The notes: generated from the sequence alone by a model not told the origin. A stretch of 64,000 nucleotides of DNA from Geomobilibacter sp964431365 (GCA_964431365.1 CAYSJJ010000009.1:13857-77856), one strand, 5' to 3'. Shown: positions 48,610-57,971, counted from the stretch's first letter. Made by a program: numbers and translations.

Positions 48610-49767
48610 CTACCCCAGCATTCCGACGATCTTCTGCGCCCCGTCGCCAAGCGTGTCGCCGGTCTGGACGTTGAGACCCGACTCGGCCAGGAGCTGCTTC
48701 CCTTCCTCTACCTGGGAGCCGTCCATCCGGACGACGATCGGGAGGGTGCACTGGACCTCGGACGCCGCCTCGATGATCCCCTGGGCGATCACGTCGCAGC
48801 GCATGATGCCGCCGAAGATGTTGACGAAGATCCCTTTGACGTCCGGGTCCTGGAGGATGATCTTGAACGCCTCGGCAACCTTTTCGCGGGTCGCCCCGCC
48901 CCCCACGTCCAGAAAGTTGGCGGGTTCGCCGCCGTATTCCTTGAGCACGTCCAGGGTGGCCATGGCCAGACCGGCGCCGTTGACCATGCAGCCGATGCTC
49001 CCCTGCAGCTTGATATAGGCGAGGTCATATTTGCCGGCGTTGATCTCCAGGGTGTCCAGCTGGGAGTAGTCCAGCATGTCCGGATATTCGCGGTGCCGGT
49101 AGATGGCGTTGTCGTCGAAGGTGATCTTGGCGTCCATGGCCATGAGCCAGCCGGCCTTGGTGACCACCAGCGGGTTGATCTCCACCAGGGCGCAGTCCTT
49201 GTCCAGCGTGACCTTGTAAAGGTTCAGGATCAGCTCGACGCAGTCTTCGCAGAGACTGCCGGTCAGTCCGAGCGCCAGGGCGATCTTGCGCGCCTGGTAC
49301 GGTCTGAGCCCCACGTAGGGGTCGATGGTCAGGACATGGATCTTTTCCGGCGACTTCTGGGCCACCTCTTCGATCTCCATCCCCCCTTCGGCCGAAGCGA
49401 TCAGGCAGTAGCGGGAACTTTCACGGTCTAGGGTCAGGGAGAGGTAGAACTCACGGGCGATCTCCACCGCCTCCTCCACGAGTATCCTGCGGACCCTCAG
49501 CCCTTCCGGTCCGGTCTGCGGGGTGACCAGCCGTTTGCCGAACAGTTCCTTCCCCAACTCCTGGGCCTGTTCAGGGTGGTGGACCAGCTTGACCCCCCCC
49601 GCCTTGCCACGGCCGCCGGCATAGATCTGGGCCTTGACCACACAGCGCCCCCCCATCATCTTGGCGGCCCGTTCGACCTGGTCCGAGGTGAGCGCGACCC
49701 TGCCCCGCGGGATCGGTATCCCGTACGTGGCCAGGATCTCCTTTGCCTGGTACTCGTGAATGTTCAT
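48610..49767 (-). CDS. sucC: SucC, succinyl-CoA ligase beta subunit
   Basis: A 385-residue ATP-grasp subunit, the normal length. MNIHEYQAKEILATYGIPIP is the standard N-terminus; YAGGRGKAGGVKLV binds nucleotide; EINPLVVTKAGWLMAMDAKI and NIFGGIMRCDVIAQGI are conserved. With SucD it forms the TCA-cycle succinyl-CoA ligase. AAGGAG precedes the ATG on the minus strand. Many Geobacter species mainly use succinyl-CoA:acetate CoA-transferase during acetate oxidation, so this pair may serve growth on other donors or biosynthesis (known for the genus, not shown here). Confidence 0.97.
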   Translation of the reverse strand: MNIHEYQAKEILATYGIPIPRGRVALTSDQVERAAKMMGGRCVVKAQIYAGGRGKAGGVKLVHHPEQAQELGKELFGKRLVTPQTGPEGLRVRRILVEEAVEIAREFYLSLTLDRESSRYCLIASAEGGMEIEEVAQKSPEKIHVLTIDPYVGLRPYQARKIALALGLTGSLCEDCVELILNLYKVTLDKDCALVEINPLVVTKAGWLMAMDAKITFDDNAIYRHREYPDMLDYSQLDTLEINAGKYDLAYIKLQGSIGCMVNGAGLAMATLDVLKEYGGEPANFLDVGGGATREKVAEAFKIILQDPDVKGIFVNIFGGIMRCDVIAQGIIEAASEVQCTLPIVVRMDGSQVEEGKQLLAESGLNVQTGDTLGDGAQKIVGMLG

Positions 49768-50174
49768 GAATGCTCCACTCCTTTTTTAGTCAGGATGAAC
49801 AACTTCATTATCAGTAAAAAAACGTCATGGCAAGCATGATTTTCAAAATTCGTTCTGAAAAGTACTAAAGGTTATAGACGATTCACCGTTAAATACAAGA
49901 GCCGCCCAGGCTTAATTCGGTGCTCATTAAAAATTTTTTTACGCTTTTGGCATGTGACATGCTTTTCCCAATGAGCGCGGTGCCAGTTAACTACTTTAAT
50001 TTTAGCCATAGTTGCCGGTTAGCGGCGTGGCCAGGGCACTGATCAGGATAGTGAATCGGTTATTTCGCGGTCGCAGCTGCGCGGATTCCGGCATTAGACG
50101 TCTTTAGTACGTTATTTTATTCATATCGATACACAGAAGCGATGCAGGGTTACGGATCAAAAAAGGAGATCGTC
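49768..50174. other. Divergent intergenic region between sucC and the giant cytochrome
   Basis: About 400 AT-rich bases without a gene. It must hold the minus-strand promoter for sucCD (a weak TTGCCA with GATAAT is visible on that strand around 49813-49839) and the plus-strand promoter for the cytochrome, for which a sigma-54-like site at 49948 is the best candidate. Confidence 0.45.
49948..49963 (+). promoter_or_regulatory. Sigma-54-like promoter for the giant cytochrome
   Basis: TGGCATGTGACATGCT has the exact GG-N10-GC spacing and two mismatches to TGGCAC-R-N4-TTGCW. It would give a 5' leader of about 200 bases. Confidence 0.5.
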
Positions 50175-52289
50175 ATGGGCAAGAAAAGCAGCAGAATGAT
50201 GGGGGGGCTGGCCGTTCTGGTTGCCTGTCTCTGGAGTGGGATGGCTCTGGCAGCCAGTCCGCTCCTGCACAACGCGCAAAACCTCGGCTCCACCAAGTCC
50301 GGTGGGAACTGGGGTATGCCGGGGGGGACGTATGGGGAGTTCACCTGCGCCACCTGCCACAACAAGACCACCAACAACGTCAAGCGGATCGTCGAGTCGA
50401 TCCCCAGCACCATCGGCCCCAACGTAACGAAGACGGTCACGTTCAAGAACATGACCGCCTTCGGCAACGACTCGGTCGGCCATGCCACGTCGGTTCGGAT
50501 CTGCGAATCCTGCCATACCCAGACGAAATATCACCAGTACAACAGCGCCAATGCGCCCCAGTCGGGTGATACTTCCCACCCCAACACCGACTGTACGGGC
50601 TGCCACCCGCACAGCCTGGGCTTCAAGGCGACCGGCTGTACCGCCTGCCACGGCAGCAACGCCGCCAGCAGCAATCCGATCGCCACCAACAAGCACACCG
50701 CTCACATCAATAACGCCACCCTGCTGGGCTCAAACTACGGCTGCGCCGACTGCCACGCACCGACCGTGAGCAGCGACACCGTGTTCAGCAACCCGGCCAA
50801 CCATCAGAACGGCACCGTGAACTACGGCGGCACCAGGGCCGGCACCTACGACTCCGGGACCCAGACCTGTACCAGCTACTGCCACACCGACGGCAAGGGG
50901 GGGGCCGCGGCGACTCCGGTCCTCTGGAACGCCACCGTCAACAACCTGGACTGTAAGGGGTGCCACGGCGGTGCAAGTTCCATCGCCGGCGAACCGGTCT
51001 ATACGACGGGCAACAGCCACGCGAAGCACGTCACCGGCGCTGCCGACTGCGTGAGCTGCCACTTCCCCACCACCGCAACCGGCACCACCATCAAGGGGAG
51101 CCACACCAACCAGTCCATCGATGTCGATAGCAGCACCGGCATCGGTTACCTCGCCGCCGGTAAGACCTGCTCCACCGCTTCCTGTCACGCCAACGTCTAC
51201 GGCACCGGCAGTGTCACCACCCCGGCCTGGGGAACGGCAGCCGGCTGCGCCGCCTGCCACTCTGTCGCCATCGGTTCCACCGGCCCTGCCACCGGCAGCC
51301 ACGTGAAGCACAACGACACCAGCTGCGTCGACTGTCACGCGGCCGGCACCACCGCCACCACCAAGCCGACCACCGGCCACCTGGATGGCACCATTACCGT
51401 CACCGACGGCTACCCGGTCACTGCCAAGCATGCTGCCGGCAGCTACACCGGGACCTGCTCCACCGCCTCCTGTCACGCCAACGTCTACGGCACCGGCACC
51501 GTCACCACGCCGGTCTGGGGTGTCGCGGCAACCGGTTGTACCGCCTGCCACAGCGTGGCCATTGCCTCCACCGGCCCTGCCACCGGCAGCCACGTGAAGC
51601 ATAACGTCACCGACTGTACCCAGTGCCACGCTGCCGGGACCAGCGCCACCACCATGCCGACCACCGGCCACATCAACGGGAACATCGAAGTCACGGGCGG
51701 TTATCCGTCGACAGTCGCCAAGCATGCGGCCGGCACCTACACCGGAACCTGCTCCACCGCCACCTGCCACGCCAACGTCTACGGCACCGGCTCGGTGACG
51801 ACCCCGGTCTGGGGTGTCAGCGCCACCGGTTGTACCGCCTGCCACAGCGTGACCATCGCCACATCCGGTCCTGCCACCGGCAGCCACGCCAAGCATAACG
51901 TGACCGACTGCTCGCAGTGCCACGCCGGCGCGACGAACAGCACCACGATCCCGACCGCCAACCACAATAACGGCACGATCAACGTCACCGGCGGATACCC
52001 GGTCACCGCCAAGCATGCCCAGGGTAGCTACACCGGTACCTGCTCCACCGCCACCTGCCACGCCAACGTCTACGGCACCGGCACGGTGACGACCCCGGTC
52101 TGGGGTGTCGCAGCCACCGGCTGTACCGCCTGCCACAGCGTCTCCATCGCCACCACCGGTCCTGCCACCGGCAGCCACGTGAAGCATAACGTGACCGACT
52201 GTTCGCAGTGCCACACCGGCGCGACGAACAACACCACGATCCCGACCGCCAACCACATCAACAACACCATCGACGTGACGGGCGGCTAA
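50175..52289 (+). CDS. Giant multiheme cytochrome c, N-terminal part up to an in-frame TAA
   Basis: A secreted cytochrome beginning at ATG 50175 (AAAGGAG upstream) with signal peptide ending in ALAAS. This part has 20 heme motifs in 704 residues: mostly CXXCH, four CX4CH (CSTASCH or CSTATCH) and one CX3CH (CTSYCH). From about residue 330 it consists of repeats of 96-98 residues, each with CSTA-x-CHANVYGTG, GCTACHS and a third CXXCH, matching the Geobacter CxxxxCH/CXXCH repeat family (TIGR01904). The frame stops at TAA 52287-52289, where neighbouring repeats have TAC (GGYPVT). The same frame stays open to 53999, so this is one gene with a nonsense change, a sequencing or assembly error in repeats, or a truncated product. 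Confidence 0.85.
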   Translation: MGKKSSRMMGGLAVLVACLWSGMALAASPLLHNAQNLGSTKSGGNWGMPGGTYGEFTCATCHNKTTNNVKRIVESIPSTIGPNVTKTVTFKNMTAFGNDSVGHATSVRICESCHTQTKYHQYNSANAPQSGDTSHPNTDCTGCHPHSLGFKATGCTACHGSNAASSNPIATNKHTAHINNATLLGSNYGCADCHAPTVSSDTVFSNPANHQNGTVNYGGTRAGTYDSGTQTCTSYCHTDGKGGAAATPVLWNATVNNLDCKGCHGGASSIAGEPVYTTGNSHAKHVTGAADCVSCHFPTTATGTTIKGSHTNQSIDVDSSTGIGYLAAGKTCSTASCHANVYGTGSVTTPAWGTAAGCAACHSVAIGSTGPATGSHVKHNDTSCVDCHAAGTTATTKPTTGHLDGTITVTDGYPVTAKHAAGSYTGTCSTASCHANVYGTGTVTTPVWGVAATGCTACHSVAIASTGPATGSHVKHNVTDCTQCHAAGTSATTMPTTGHINGNIEVTGGYPSTVAKHAAGTYTGTCSTATCHANVYGTGSVTTPVWGVSATGCTACHSVTIATSGPATGSHAKHNVTDCSQCHAGATNSTTIPTANHNNGTINVTGGYPVTAKHAQGSYTGTCSTATCHANVYGTGTVTTPVWGVAATGCTACHSVSIATTGPATGSHVKHNVTDCSQCHTGATNNTTIPTANHINNTIDVTGG

Positions 52290-52934
52290 CCGGTCACCAC
52301 CAAGCATGCCCAGGGTACCTACACCGGGACCTGCTCCACCGCCACCTGCCACGCCAACGTTTATGGCACCGGCACGGTAACGACCCCGGTCTGGGGCGTC
52401 GCCGCAACCGGGTGTACCGCCTGCCACAGCGTGACCATCGCCACCACCGGTCCTGCCACCGGCAGCCACGCCAAGCACAACGACACCAACTGCGCCGACT
52501 GCCATAGCGGTGCCACGAACAACACCACGATTCCGACCGCCAACCACGCCGACGGCAACATCGATGTCATTGGCGGCTATCCTGCCAACGTCACCAAGCA
52601 CGCCGCCGGTACCTACACCGGTACCTGCTCCACCGCCTCCTGCCACGACAACGGTACCGGTACCCTTGTCACCACCCCGGTGTGGGGGACCACCGCCACC
52701 GCATGTACCGCCTGCCACGCGGCCGCCCCGGCCACCGGCTCGCACAGCCGCCACCTGGCCACCACCATGCGTCTTGGTGTGGTCTCCATCTCCTGCGGCG
52801 ACTGCCACACCGGCGCCGTTGCCAGTTCCAACGGCGGCACCGGCCACCTGGACGGCAACGTCGACGTGGCCGCCGGTACCAGCTACCCGCAGAACATCGC
52901 CAAGCACGCTGCCGGCACCTACACCGGTACCTGC
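51168..52934 (+). repeat. Tandem coding repeat in the giant cytochrome
   Basis: The CSTA cysteine codon recurs at 51168, 51456, 51750, 52041, 52332, 52626 and 52932, giving periods of 288, 294, 291, 291, 294 and 306 bases. Copies two to five are nearly identical in DNA, which implies recent expansion or gene conversion and makes this stretch hard to assemble. Confidence 0.93.
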
Positions 52935-53999
52935 TCCACCGTCTACTGCCACTCCAACGGCAGCACGGCGGCCCGCGCGGTCACCTACAAGGCGATCAGC
53001 TGGGGCGTTGCAACGCTTGACTGCGAAGGGTGCCACCCGACCAGCGGCCTCACCGCCGGCCACAGCATCCATATCTCCACCATGCTGACCGAGCGGAAGT
53101 CGACCCTTTCCTACAACAACTACTCGGCCAACGCCTCCGGCGGCACGGTCTACAAGTTCGGCTGCGCCAACTGCCACCCGGTGGACATCACCAAGCACAT
53201 CAACGGCACGGTCGACATCGACATGACCACCACCGCCGGCAGCGGCACCCTCAAGGGCAAGAACCCGGGCACTGCTACCTACGATATGGCCAGCACCAAG
53301 AAGTGCAGCAACGTCTACTGTCACTCCAACGGCTACGCCACTAACCTGGTCTATGCCCAGAGCCCGGCCTGGACCGGCACCTTCACCGGCGACCGTTGCG
53401 CCGGCTGCCACGGCAACTCGCCGAGCACCACCATCGTTGGTTCCGCAGCCCATGCGGCCCACGTGGTCGGCATCCACACTACGAACATCTTCAGTGGCAC
53501 GAGCGGCAAGCTGCCGCAGTCCGCAGCCAAGGGTGGGGCTGTCAACGCGGCCCACGGCACCGACAGCCGTTCCACAACCCTTAACTGCAACATCTGCCAC
53601 AACGACACGATCCAGACGTCGGCCAACGACAACAACACGGCCTGCGTATCCTGTCATACGACCGGCAACCTGAAGAACCCGACCAGCCTGATCTCCAACA
53701 CCTCTTTCCACGTGAACGGTCAGGTCGACGTGAAGTTCGCCAATACGAAGATCGTCTCCAAGGCCCAGCTCAGGAGCGGCAGCTTCGACAGCTACACCGC
53801 CGCAGCAGCCGGTGGCTGGTCACGGAACAAGTCGCTGTACAAGAACTACACCAGCGCCTATGACGTGAGCAAGACTACCCTGTTCAGCACGGCAGGGTTC
53901 TCGGCGGGCAACTGCTCCAACGTCGCCTGCCACGCCGGCAAGGCGGTTTCCTGGACCTCCACCACCGTCACCTGCGACAGCTGCCACACCAGGCTGTAA
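52290..53999 (+). pseudogene. Giant multiheme cytochrome c, C-terminal part after the in-frame TAA
   Basis: This continues the frame of the preceding entry without a shift. It carries 15 more heme motifs, including five CX4CH (CSTATCH, CSTASCH, CSTVYCH, CSNVYCH, CSNVACH), for a total of about 35 in 1,274 codons. The repeats become more diverged toward the C-terminus and the protein ends CDSCHTRL. There is no signal peptide of its own and no good ribosome site; GTG 52431 is the first start-like codon. It can only be a functional cytochrome if the TAA is an error, is read through, or differs in the population. Composition and codon use match the upstream half, and a strong terminator follows. 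Confidence 0.75.
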
Positions 54000-54007
54000 C
54001 GAAGCAA

Positions 54008-54073
54008 GCGGGAGCCCTTCGGGCTCCCGCAGTCACCAACCCCCTGGCCGCGTTCGGTCAGGGGGTTTTTTTT
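54008..54073 (+). terminator. Double hairpin terminator after the giant cytochrome
   Basis: The first hairpin is GCGGGAGCCC/GGGCTCCCGC (54008-54030) around a C(TTCG)G tetraloop. The second, with stem AACCCCCTG/CAGGGGGTT (54038-54067), runs into eight T residues. The 154 bases from here to the next gene show nothing recognisable. Confidence 0.95.
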
Positions 54074-54227
54074 GTTTCGAGCTTCAATGATTAGATGGCG
54101 ACGGCGTAGCGGTGCAACGACAAGCGGACGGCAGCCGTTTGGGGGGAGCTGGATTGTTGACGCATGAGTGTATGCTTTCCCGGAGGGGGGGACGTGGTGG
54201 CAGGAGCGGTTGGGACTGGCTTACGAT

Positions 54228-55532
54228 TCAGGCGATGCTGTTCACGGAGTTGAGCAGGTCGTCCAGGGTGATGTCCTGGCGCAACGGGACGGCGAACGAT
54301 CCGTTGTCCCGGCGGGCCAGCAGGGTAAAGCGGGGGGCCTGAGTGCCATCTGCCTCCTTCACGAGACGCGACGCAACAATGCCGATCTCGGCCAATTGGG
54401 GCTGCGAGCAGGAGTTGTGGCAACCGGAAATAGCCCACGAACGGTGACGCGACGAAGAGGTCATCAGTCCGATGAGTTCCCTGGCGATGGTCCTGGTCGG
54501 GGCAAGACCCATGCGACAGTCGTGGCTCCCGGGACATACGCGGAAGACAACGGTCTCTTCCGGTGTCGTGCCGGCGTGCCCGAGTTCGGTGAGCCGATGG
54601 CACGCTGCAGTGGCATCGCCGATGGTTGTCGCGTGGATCGTAACATTCTGGTCGGCAGTGACCGCCAGCGTGCCGTTGGCATGCTCATCGGCGATGCTGG
54701 CCAAGCCGCGCAGGGAGGATGTCGTCAGCTCGCCGGCAAAGATCCCGACCTCGATGCGTATCTGTGACGATCCGGCCGGACGGGAGGATGGGCCGCTGCG
54801 ACCGGCGGTGCCGTGGGAATCATGATCAGGGTTGCCGCACGCCTCAGTGACGAGGGCGCGGAATCCCTCCTCCCCCATTTCTGCGATCAGGTGCTTCAGC
54901 CGGCGCCCGGGAGCTGTGCGTTCCCGGTAGATGGCTATGACCGTTTCGAGCAGGGGAATGACGCGGGACTCGGCAAGCCCTCTGCAGAGAAGAAAGGCCG
55001 GACGTGGTTCACGTCCGAGACCGCCGCCGGTCCAGATGTCGTATATCGCCGTCTCGCCAGCTAGACCGGTCATGACCAGGCCAGCGTCCTGTATCAGGTG
55101 CCGGGCGCCAAAATAGCCCGCATCAACGCTGATCTTAAATTTCTTCGGCAGCCCCTCGAAGTGCGGCTTAGCGGTGAAGTGGTCATGCAGGCGACGGCAG
55201 AAGGCCTGGATCTGCGGAAAGTCCGGTGATGTCGAGGAACTGCAGGATACCCCTCTGACGGCGCCGCCGCAGGCGCCGCGGCCTGTAAGGCCGACGGCGG
55301 CAAGCCGGGTGCCGACCTCTGCCAGTACGTCACCGTCAAGGTCGTGGAGTTCTATGCTGCCGCGGGTAGTCAGGTGTACCCGGTTGCCGGCAAAAGTGTC
55401 CGCGATCTCCGCAACCGCCAGGGCCTGGGGGGCAGTGATGCAGCCGGCTGCCAACTTGATCCGCTGCATGTAGCGCCCGTCCCGCTGCCGGTAAATGCCG
55501 TTGAGACGGAGTTCCTGGGGGTCTGTCGACAT
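54228..55532 (-). CDS. Siroheme/4Fe-4S nitrite or sulfite reductase
   Basis: A 434-residue protein of the ferredoxin-type nitrite/sulfite reductase family, which carries out six-electron reduction of nitrite to ammonia or sulfite to sulfide. Two ferredoxin-like half domains are visible (RYMQRIKLAAGCITAPQAL; SQIRIEVGIFAGELTTSSL). The cluster cysteines are CPGSHDC near residue 346 and SGCHNSC near 386, the C-X5-C and C-X3-C pattern that links the 4Fe-4S cluster to siroheme. GACGGAVRGVSC near residue 92 is also typical. ATG 55532 is preferred (GAGG upstream). It lies 13 bases downstream of the DUF4337 gene. Substrate choice cannot be settled; the octaheme nitrite reductase nearby favours nitrogen, the cys operon elsewhere allows sulfur. 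Confidence 0.85.
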   Translation of the reverse strand: MSTDPQELRLNGIYRQRDGRYMQRIKLAAGCITAPQALAVAEIADTFAGNRVHLTTRGSIELHDLDGDVLAEVGTRLAAVGLTGRGACGGAVRGVSCSSSTSPDFPQIQAFCRRLHDHFTAKPHFEGLPKKFKISVDAGYFGARHLIQDAGLVMTGLAGETAIYDIWTGGGLGREPRPAFLLCRGLAESRVIPLLETVIAIYRERTAPGRRLKHLIAEMGEEGFRALVTEACGNPDHDSHGTAGRSGPSSRPAGSSQIRIEVGIFAGELTTSSLRGLASIADEHANGTLAVTADQNVTIHATTIGDATAACHRLTELGHAGTTPEETVVFRVCPGSHDCRMGLAPTRTIARELIGLMTSSSRHRSWAISGCHNSCSQPQLAEIGIVASRLVKEADGTQAPRFTLLARRDNGSFAVPLRQDITLDDLLNSVNSIA

Positions 55533-55545
55533 GATCGCCTCGATT

Positions 55546-56070
55546 CTACATGAACAGGATAAAGCCGTTGATAAACGAAACGATCCCCACCACGCCAACG
55601 GCCAAACCCAGGAGCCACACCATCTTCTGTTTCAGCAGGGCGGCAATGGACGAGAGCAGGATGGCTATCTGCAGGAAGATGACGGCGATGCCGAAGGCCT
55701 GTCCGTGGCGCTGCGCATCATCCCGCACCTTTTCGAACCGCTTGGCCTCCATCTGGATCTGAGCCTTTTCGCCGTCGTACTTGGCTATTTTCCTGCCGTA
55801 CTCGTCGATCTTCTTCGCATACTCTGCCTCCCCCACGCCGGAGCGGGATTTCAATTCCAGCTCCAGCCGCTCCTTGCTCATCTCGTACAGGTACCCCTTG
55901 ATGCTCTTTGACTGGAAATAGGCCCACTGGTCCGAAGCCTGGGTCTGGCTCATGACCGAGCGGGTGGAGTAGCCGCCGGCCTTGAAGGTGGAGAGAGTCG
56001 CGCAGACCGCCAGAACGACCGTCGACAGCGCCAGATAGTTGAGCCAGGGCTCTTTTTTTTCATCGCTCAT
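55546..56070 (-). CDS. DUF4337 membrane protein
   Basis: A 174-residue protein with one N-terminal hydrophobic segment (residues 10-30), a long charged coiled-coil region (50-120, KSRSGVGEAEYAKKIDEYGR), and two C-terminal membrane segments (125-172). The order WLNYLALSTVVLAVCATLSTFK, SDQWAYFQSKSIKGYLYE and the final hairpin match DUF4337 proteins, of unknown function. It shares an operon with the siroheme reductase and is divergent from the octaheme nitrite reductase, so it may be part of the same response. Confidence 0.85.
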   Translation of the reverse strand: MSDEKKEPWLNYLALSTVVLAVCATLSTFKAGGYSTRSVMSQTQASDQWAYFQSKSIKGYLYEMSKERLELELKSRSGVGEAEYAKKIDEYGRKIAKYDGEKAQIQMEAKRFEKVRDDAQRHGQAFGIAVIFLQIAILLSSIAALLKQKMVWLLGLAVGVVGIVSFINGFILFM

Positions 56071-56175
56071 GAAAAGCCTCCGACTGACTGGGAATACGAA
56101 ATGCCGCCATTATACACAAAAATAGTCGCCGGTAAATGGGCAGAGCGCGTGGTGATGAAAGATATCAACGGGTTT

Positions 56176-56189
56176 TTGACCTGCGTCAA
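56176..56189. promoter_or_regulatory. CRP/FNR-type palindrome in the divergent reductase promoter region
   Basis: TTGAC-CTGC-GTCAA is a perfect inverted repeat of the CRP/FNR superfamily form, 106 bases from the DUF4337 start and 166 from the octaheme reductase start. A redox or nitrosative-stress regulator of the FNR/HcpR type is plausible; the regulator itself is not in the window. Confidence 0.5.
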
Positions 56190-56354
56190 CGTCGTGATCT
56201 TTCTGACCGGCAGGTTGTCGGCGTCGGGCGCTCTCCGGCTGTCAACGATCAGCGGGGCAGGGTTGTATATCTGTGGGTGTGTGTTAATTTTTATCGGTGT
56301 GATAACGCCGTGACCGTAGCGCGCCTGGGTATGCGAGCCAAGAAAGGAGCAGAG

Positions 56355-57971
56355 ATGAGACAACATAGGGTAGTACTGCTGCTGTGCGGTCTGGCTGTAG
56401 TGGCCGCTGCCATGACGATCCCGCACCTGTCCGCTGCCGCCAAGGGAAAGCCGGCTGCCAGGGGGGGACAGCCGGGGAGGGAGACATGCTACGGCTGCCA
56501 TGACGAGATCAAGGTGCTGAAGGAGGGGTCCCGGCACGGGAAGCTTGGCTGTGACGTCTGTCATGACAACCTCGGCAAGCATGTGGAAAGCCAGGGAGAC
56601 GTGAAGCCTGTCACCCGGATCGATCAGGCGCTCTGCGGATCGTGTCACAAGGAGCAGTTTGCCAGTTTCTATGCGGTGAACCATGAGGCTGCAGCGCGCA
56701 AGGAGAAGGGGACCCCCACCGGCCGTTCGCCGATGCAGGACAAGCTGCTGGCCGGTCATGGCTTTACCTTCGAGCACAATGAGCCGAGGGGGCACGCCTT
56801 CATGGTGATCGACCAGTTCATTGTCGACCGCTTCCAGGGGGGACGGTTTCAGCTCAAGGACGGCTGGCGCGGGATAGACCGTACCGGCAAGGCATGGGAC
56901 GTGCTGGTCGACAACGGGCCTGAATTCAAGATGGCCGAGACAGCCAAGGCAGGCAATCCGACCTGTATCCAGTGCAAAACCTCGGACCATATCCTCACGT
57001 GGAAGTTCCTGGGGGACAAGGACCCCAAGGCAAAATGGGACCGCACCTCCGATATCGTCGCGGTTGCCAAGGATACCCAGAATCCGGTCGGCTGCATCCA
57101 TTGCCACGATCCCCATGGCACCCAGCCGCGTGTAGTCCGCGACGGCCTGATCCAGGCCGTGGAGAAGGACCGGGGCGGCAACATTTTTGCCAAGGGGGGG
57201 AAGACCGACCTGAAGGTGATCGATTTCCGCGGGTTCCGCAAGATCGGCGTGATGGAAAAGACCGATTCACGGCTGATGTGCGCCCAGTGCCATGTGGAAT
57301 ACAACTGCAACGCCGGATCCCAGTTCAGCGACGGCAAGAAGGTCGGCTATGACGACCAGCGCACCAACCACTTCCCGTTGAAGAACGCCAAGCAGCTCTA
57401 CGAGCATTACAAGAAGCTGGACTTTTACGACTTCAAGCATGCCGTCACCGGTGCCCGCCTGGTGAAACTCCAGCACCCGGAGGCCGAGACCTATGCCGGC
57501 AGCGTGCACGACCGGGCAGGCGTCCAGTGCCACCAGTGCCACATGCCCAAGCAGAAGGGGAAGAACGGCAAGCTCTACTCCTCCCATGGCGTGATCCGGC
57601 CGAAGAACCATATCAAGGAGGCATGTCTCAACTGTCATGCCCACAGCAAGGATACGGCGGAGAGGAAGCTCTACCAGCTTGAAGCGGAGCAGAACTACAT
57701 TCGCGGCAAAATGCGCAAGGCTGAATACTGGATCGGTCAGTTGATCGATACCTATGCGGTCGCCAAGCGTGCAGGCGTTCCCGAGGATACGCTGGCCAAG
57801 GCGCGCGAGAAGCACGAAGAGGCACATGTGCTCTGGGAGTACTGGACCGCGGAGAATTCCGACGGCTTCCATAATTCAGCCCTTGCCAGGGATAGCCTCA
57901 CCGCCTCCATAGCGGCCGCCAAAGAGGGGGTGAAGGTGTTGAAGGAGGGGATGGAGCCGCGGCCGAAATAG
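56355..57971 (+). CDS. Octaheme cytochrome c nitrite reductase (ONR type)
   Basis: A 538-residue secreted enzyme (signal peptide ends near LSAAAKG). It has eight heme motifs in order CYGCH, CDVCH, CGSCH, CIQCK, CIHCH, CAQCH, CHQCH, CLNCH. The CXXCK motif marks the catalytic heme with lysine ligand, as in NrfA; three extra N-terminal hemes before it are the ONR arrangement known from Thioalkalivibrio. CAQCHVEYNCN keeps the active-site tyrosine and LQHPEAETYAGSVHD the active-site histidine region of NrfA. The C-terminal helices (TAERKLYQLEAEQNYIRGKM) form the dimer or trimer interface. ATG 56355 has AGGAG five bases upstream. Function: periplasmic nitrite to ammonia; ONRs can also reduce hydroxylamine and sulfite. 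Confidence 0.92.
   Translation: MRQHRVVLLLCGLAVVAAAMTIPHLSAAAKGKPAARGGQPGRETCYGCHDEIKVLKEGSRHGKLGCDVCHDNLGKHVESQGDVKPVTRIDQALCGSCHKEQFASFYAVNHEAAARKEKGTPTGRSPMQDKLLAGHGFTFEHNEPRGHAFMVIDQFIVDRFQGGRFQLKDGWRGIDRTGKAWDVLVDNGPEFKMAETAKAGNPTCIQCKTSDHILTWKFLGDKDPKAKWDRTSDIVAVAKDTQNPVGCIHCHDPHGTQPRVVRDGLIQAVEKDRGGNIFAKGGKTDLKVIDFRGFRKIGVMEKTDSRLMCAQCHVEYNCNAGSQFSDGKKVGYDDQRTNHFPLKNAKQLYEHYKKLDFYDFKHAVTGARLVKLQHPEAETYAGSVHDRAGVQCHQCHMPKQKGKNGKLYSSHGVIRPKNHIKEACLNCHAHSKDTAERKLYQLEAEQNYIRGKMRKAEYWIGQLIDTYAVAKRAGVPEDTLAKAREKHEEAHVLWEYWTAENSDGFHNSALARDSLTASIAAAKEGVKVLKEGMEPRPK

Noticed and set aside
50730..53711. A 993-codon open frame on the minus strand opposite the giant cytochrome
   Set aside because: It mirrors the GC-rich tandem repeats, is made of Gly/Val/Ala/Arg low-complexity sequence, and the plus strand has clear heme motifs, signal peptide, ribosome site and terminator.
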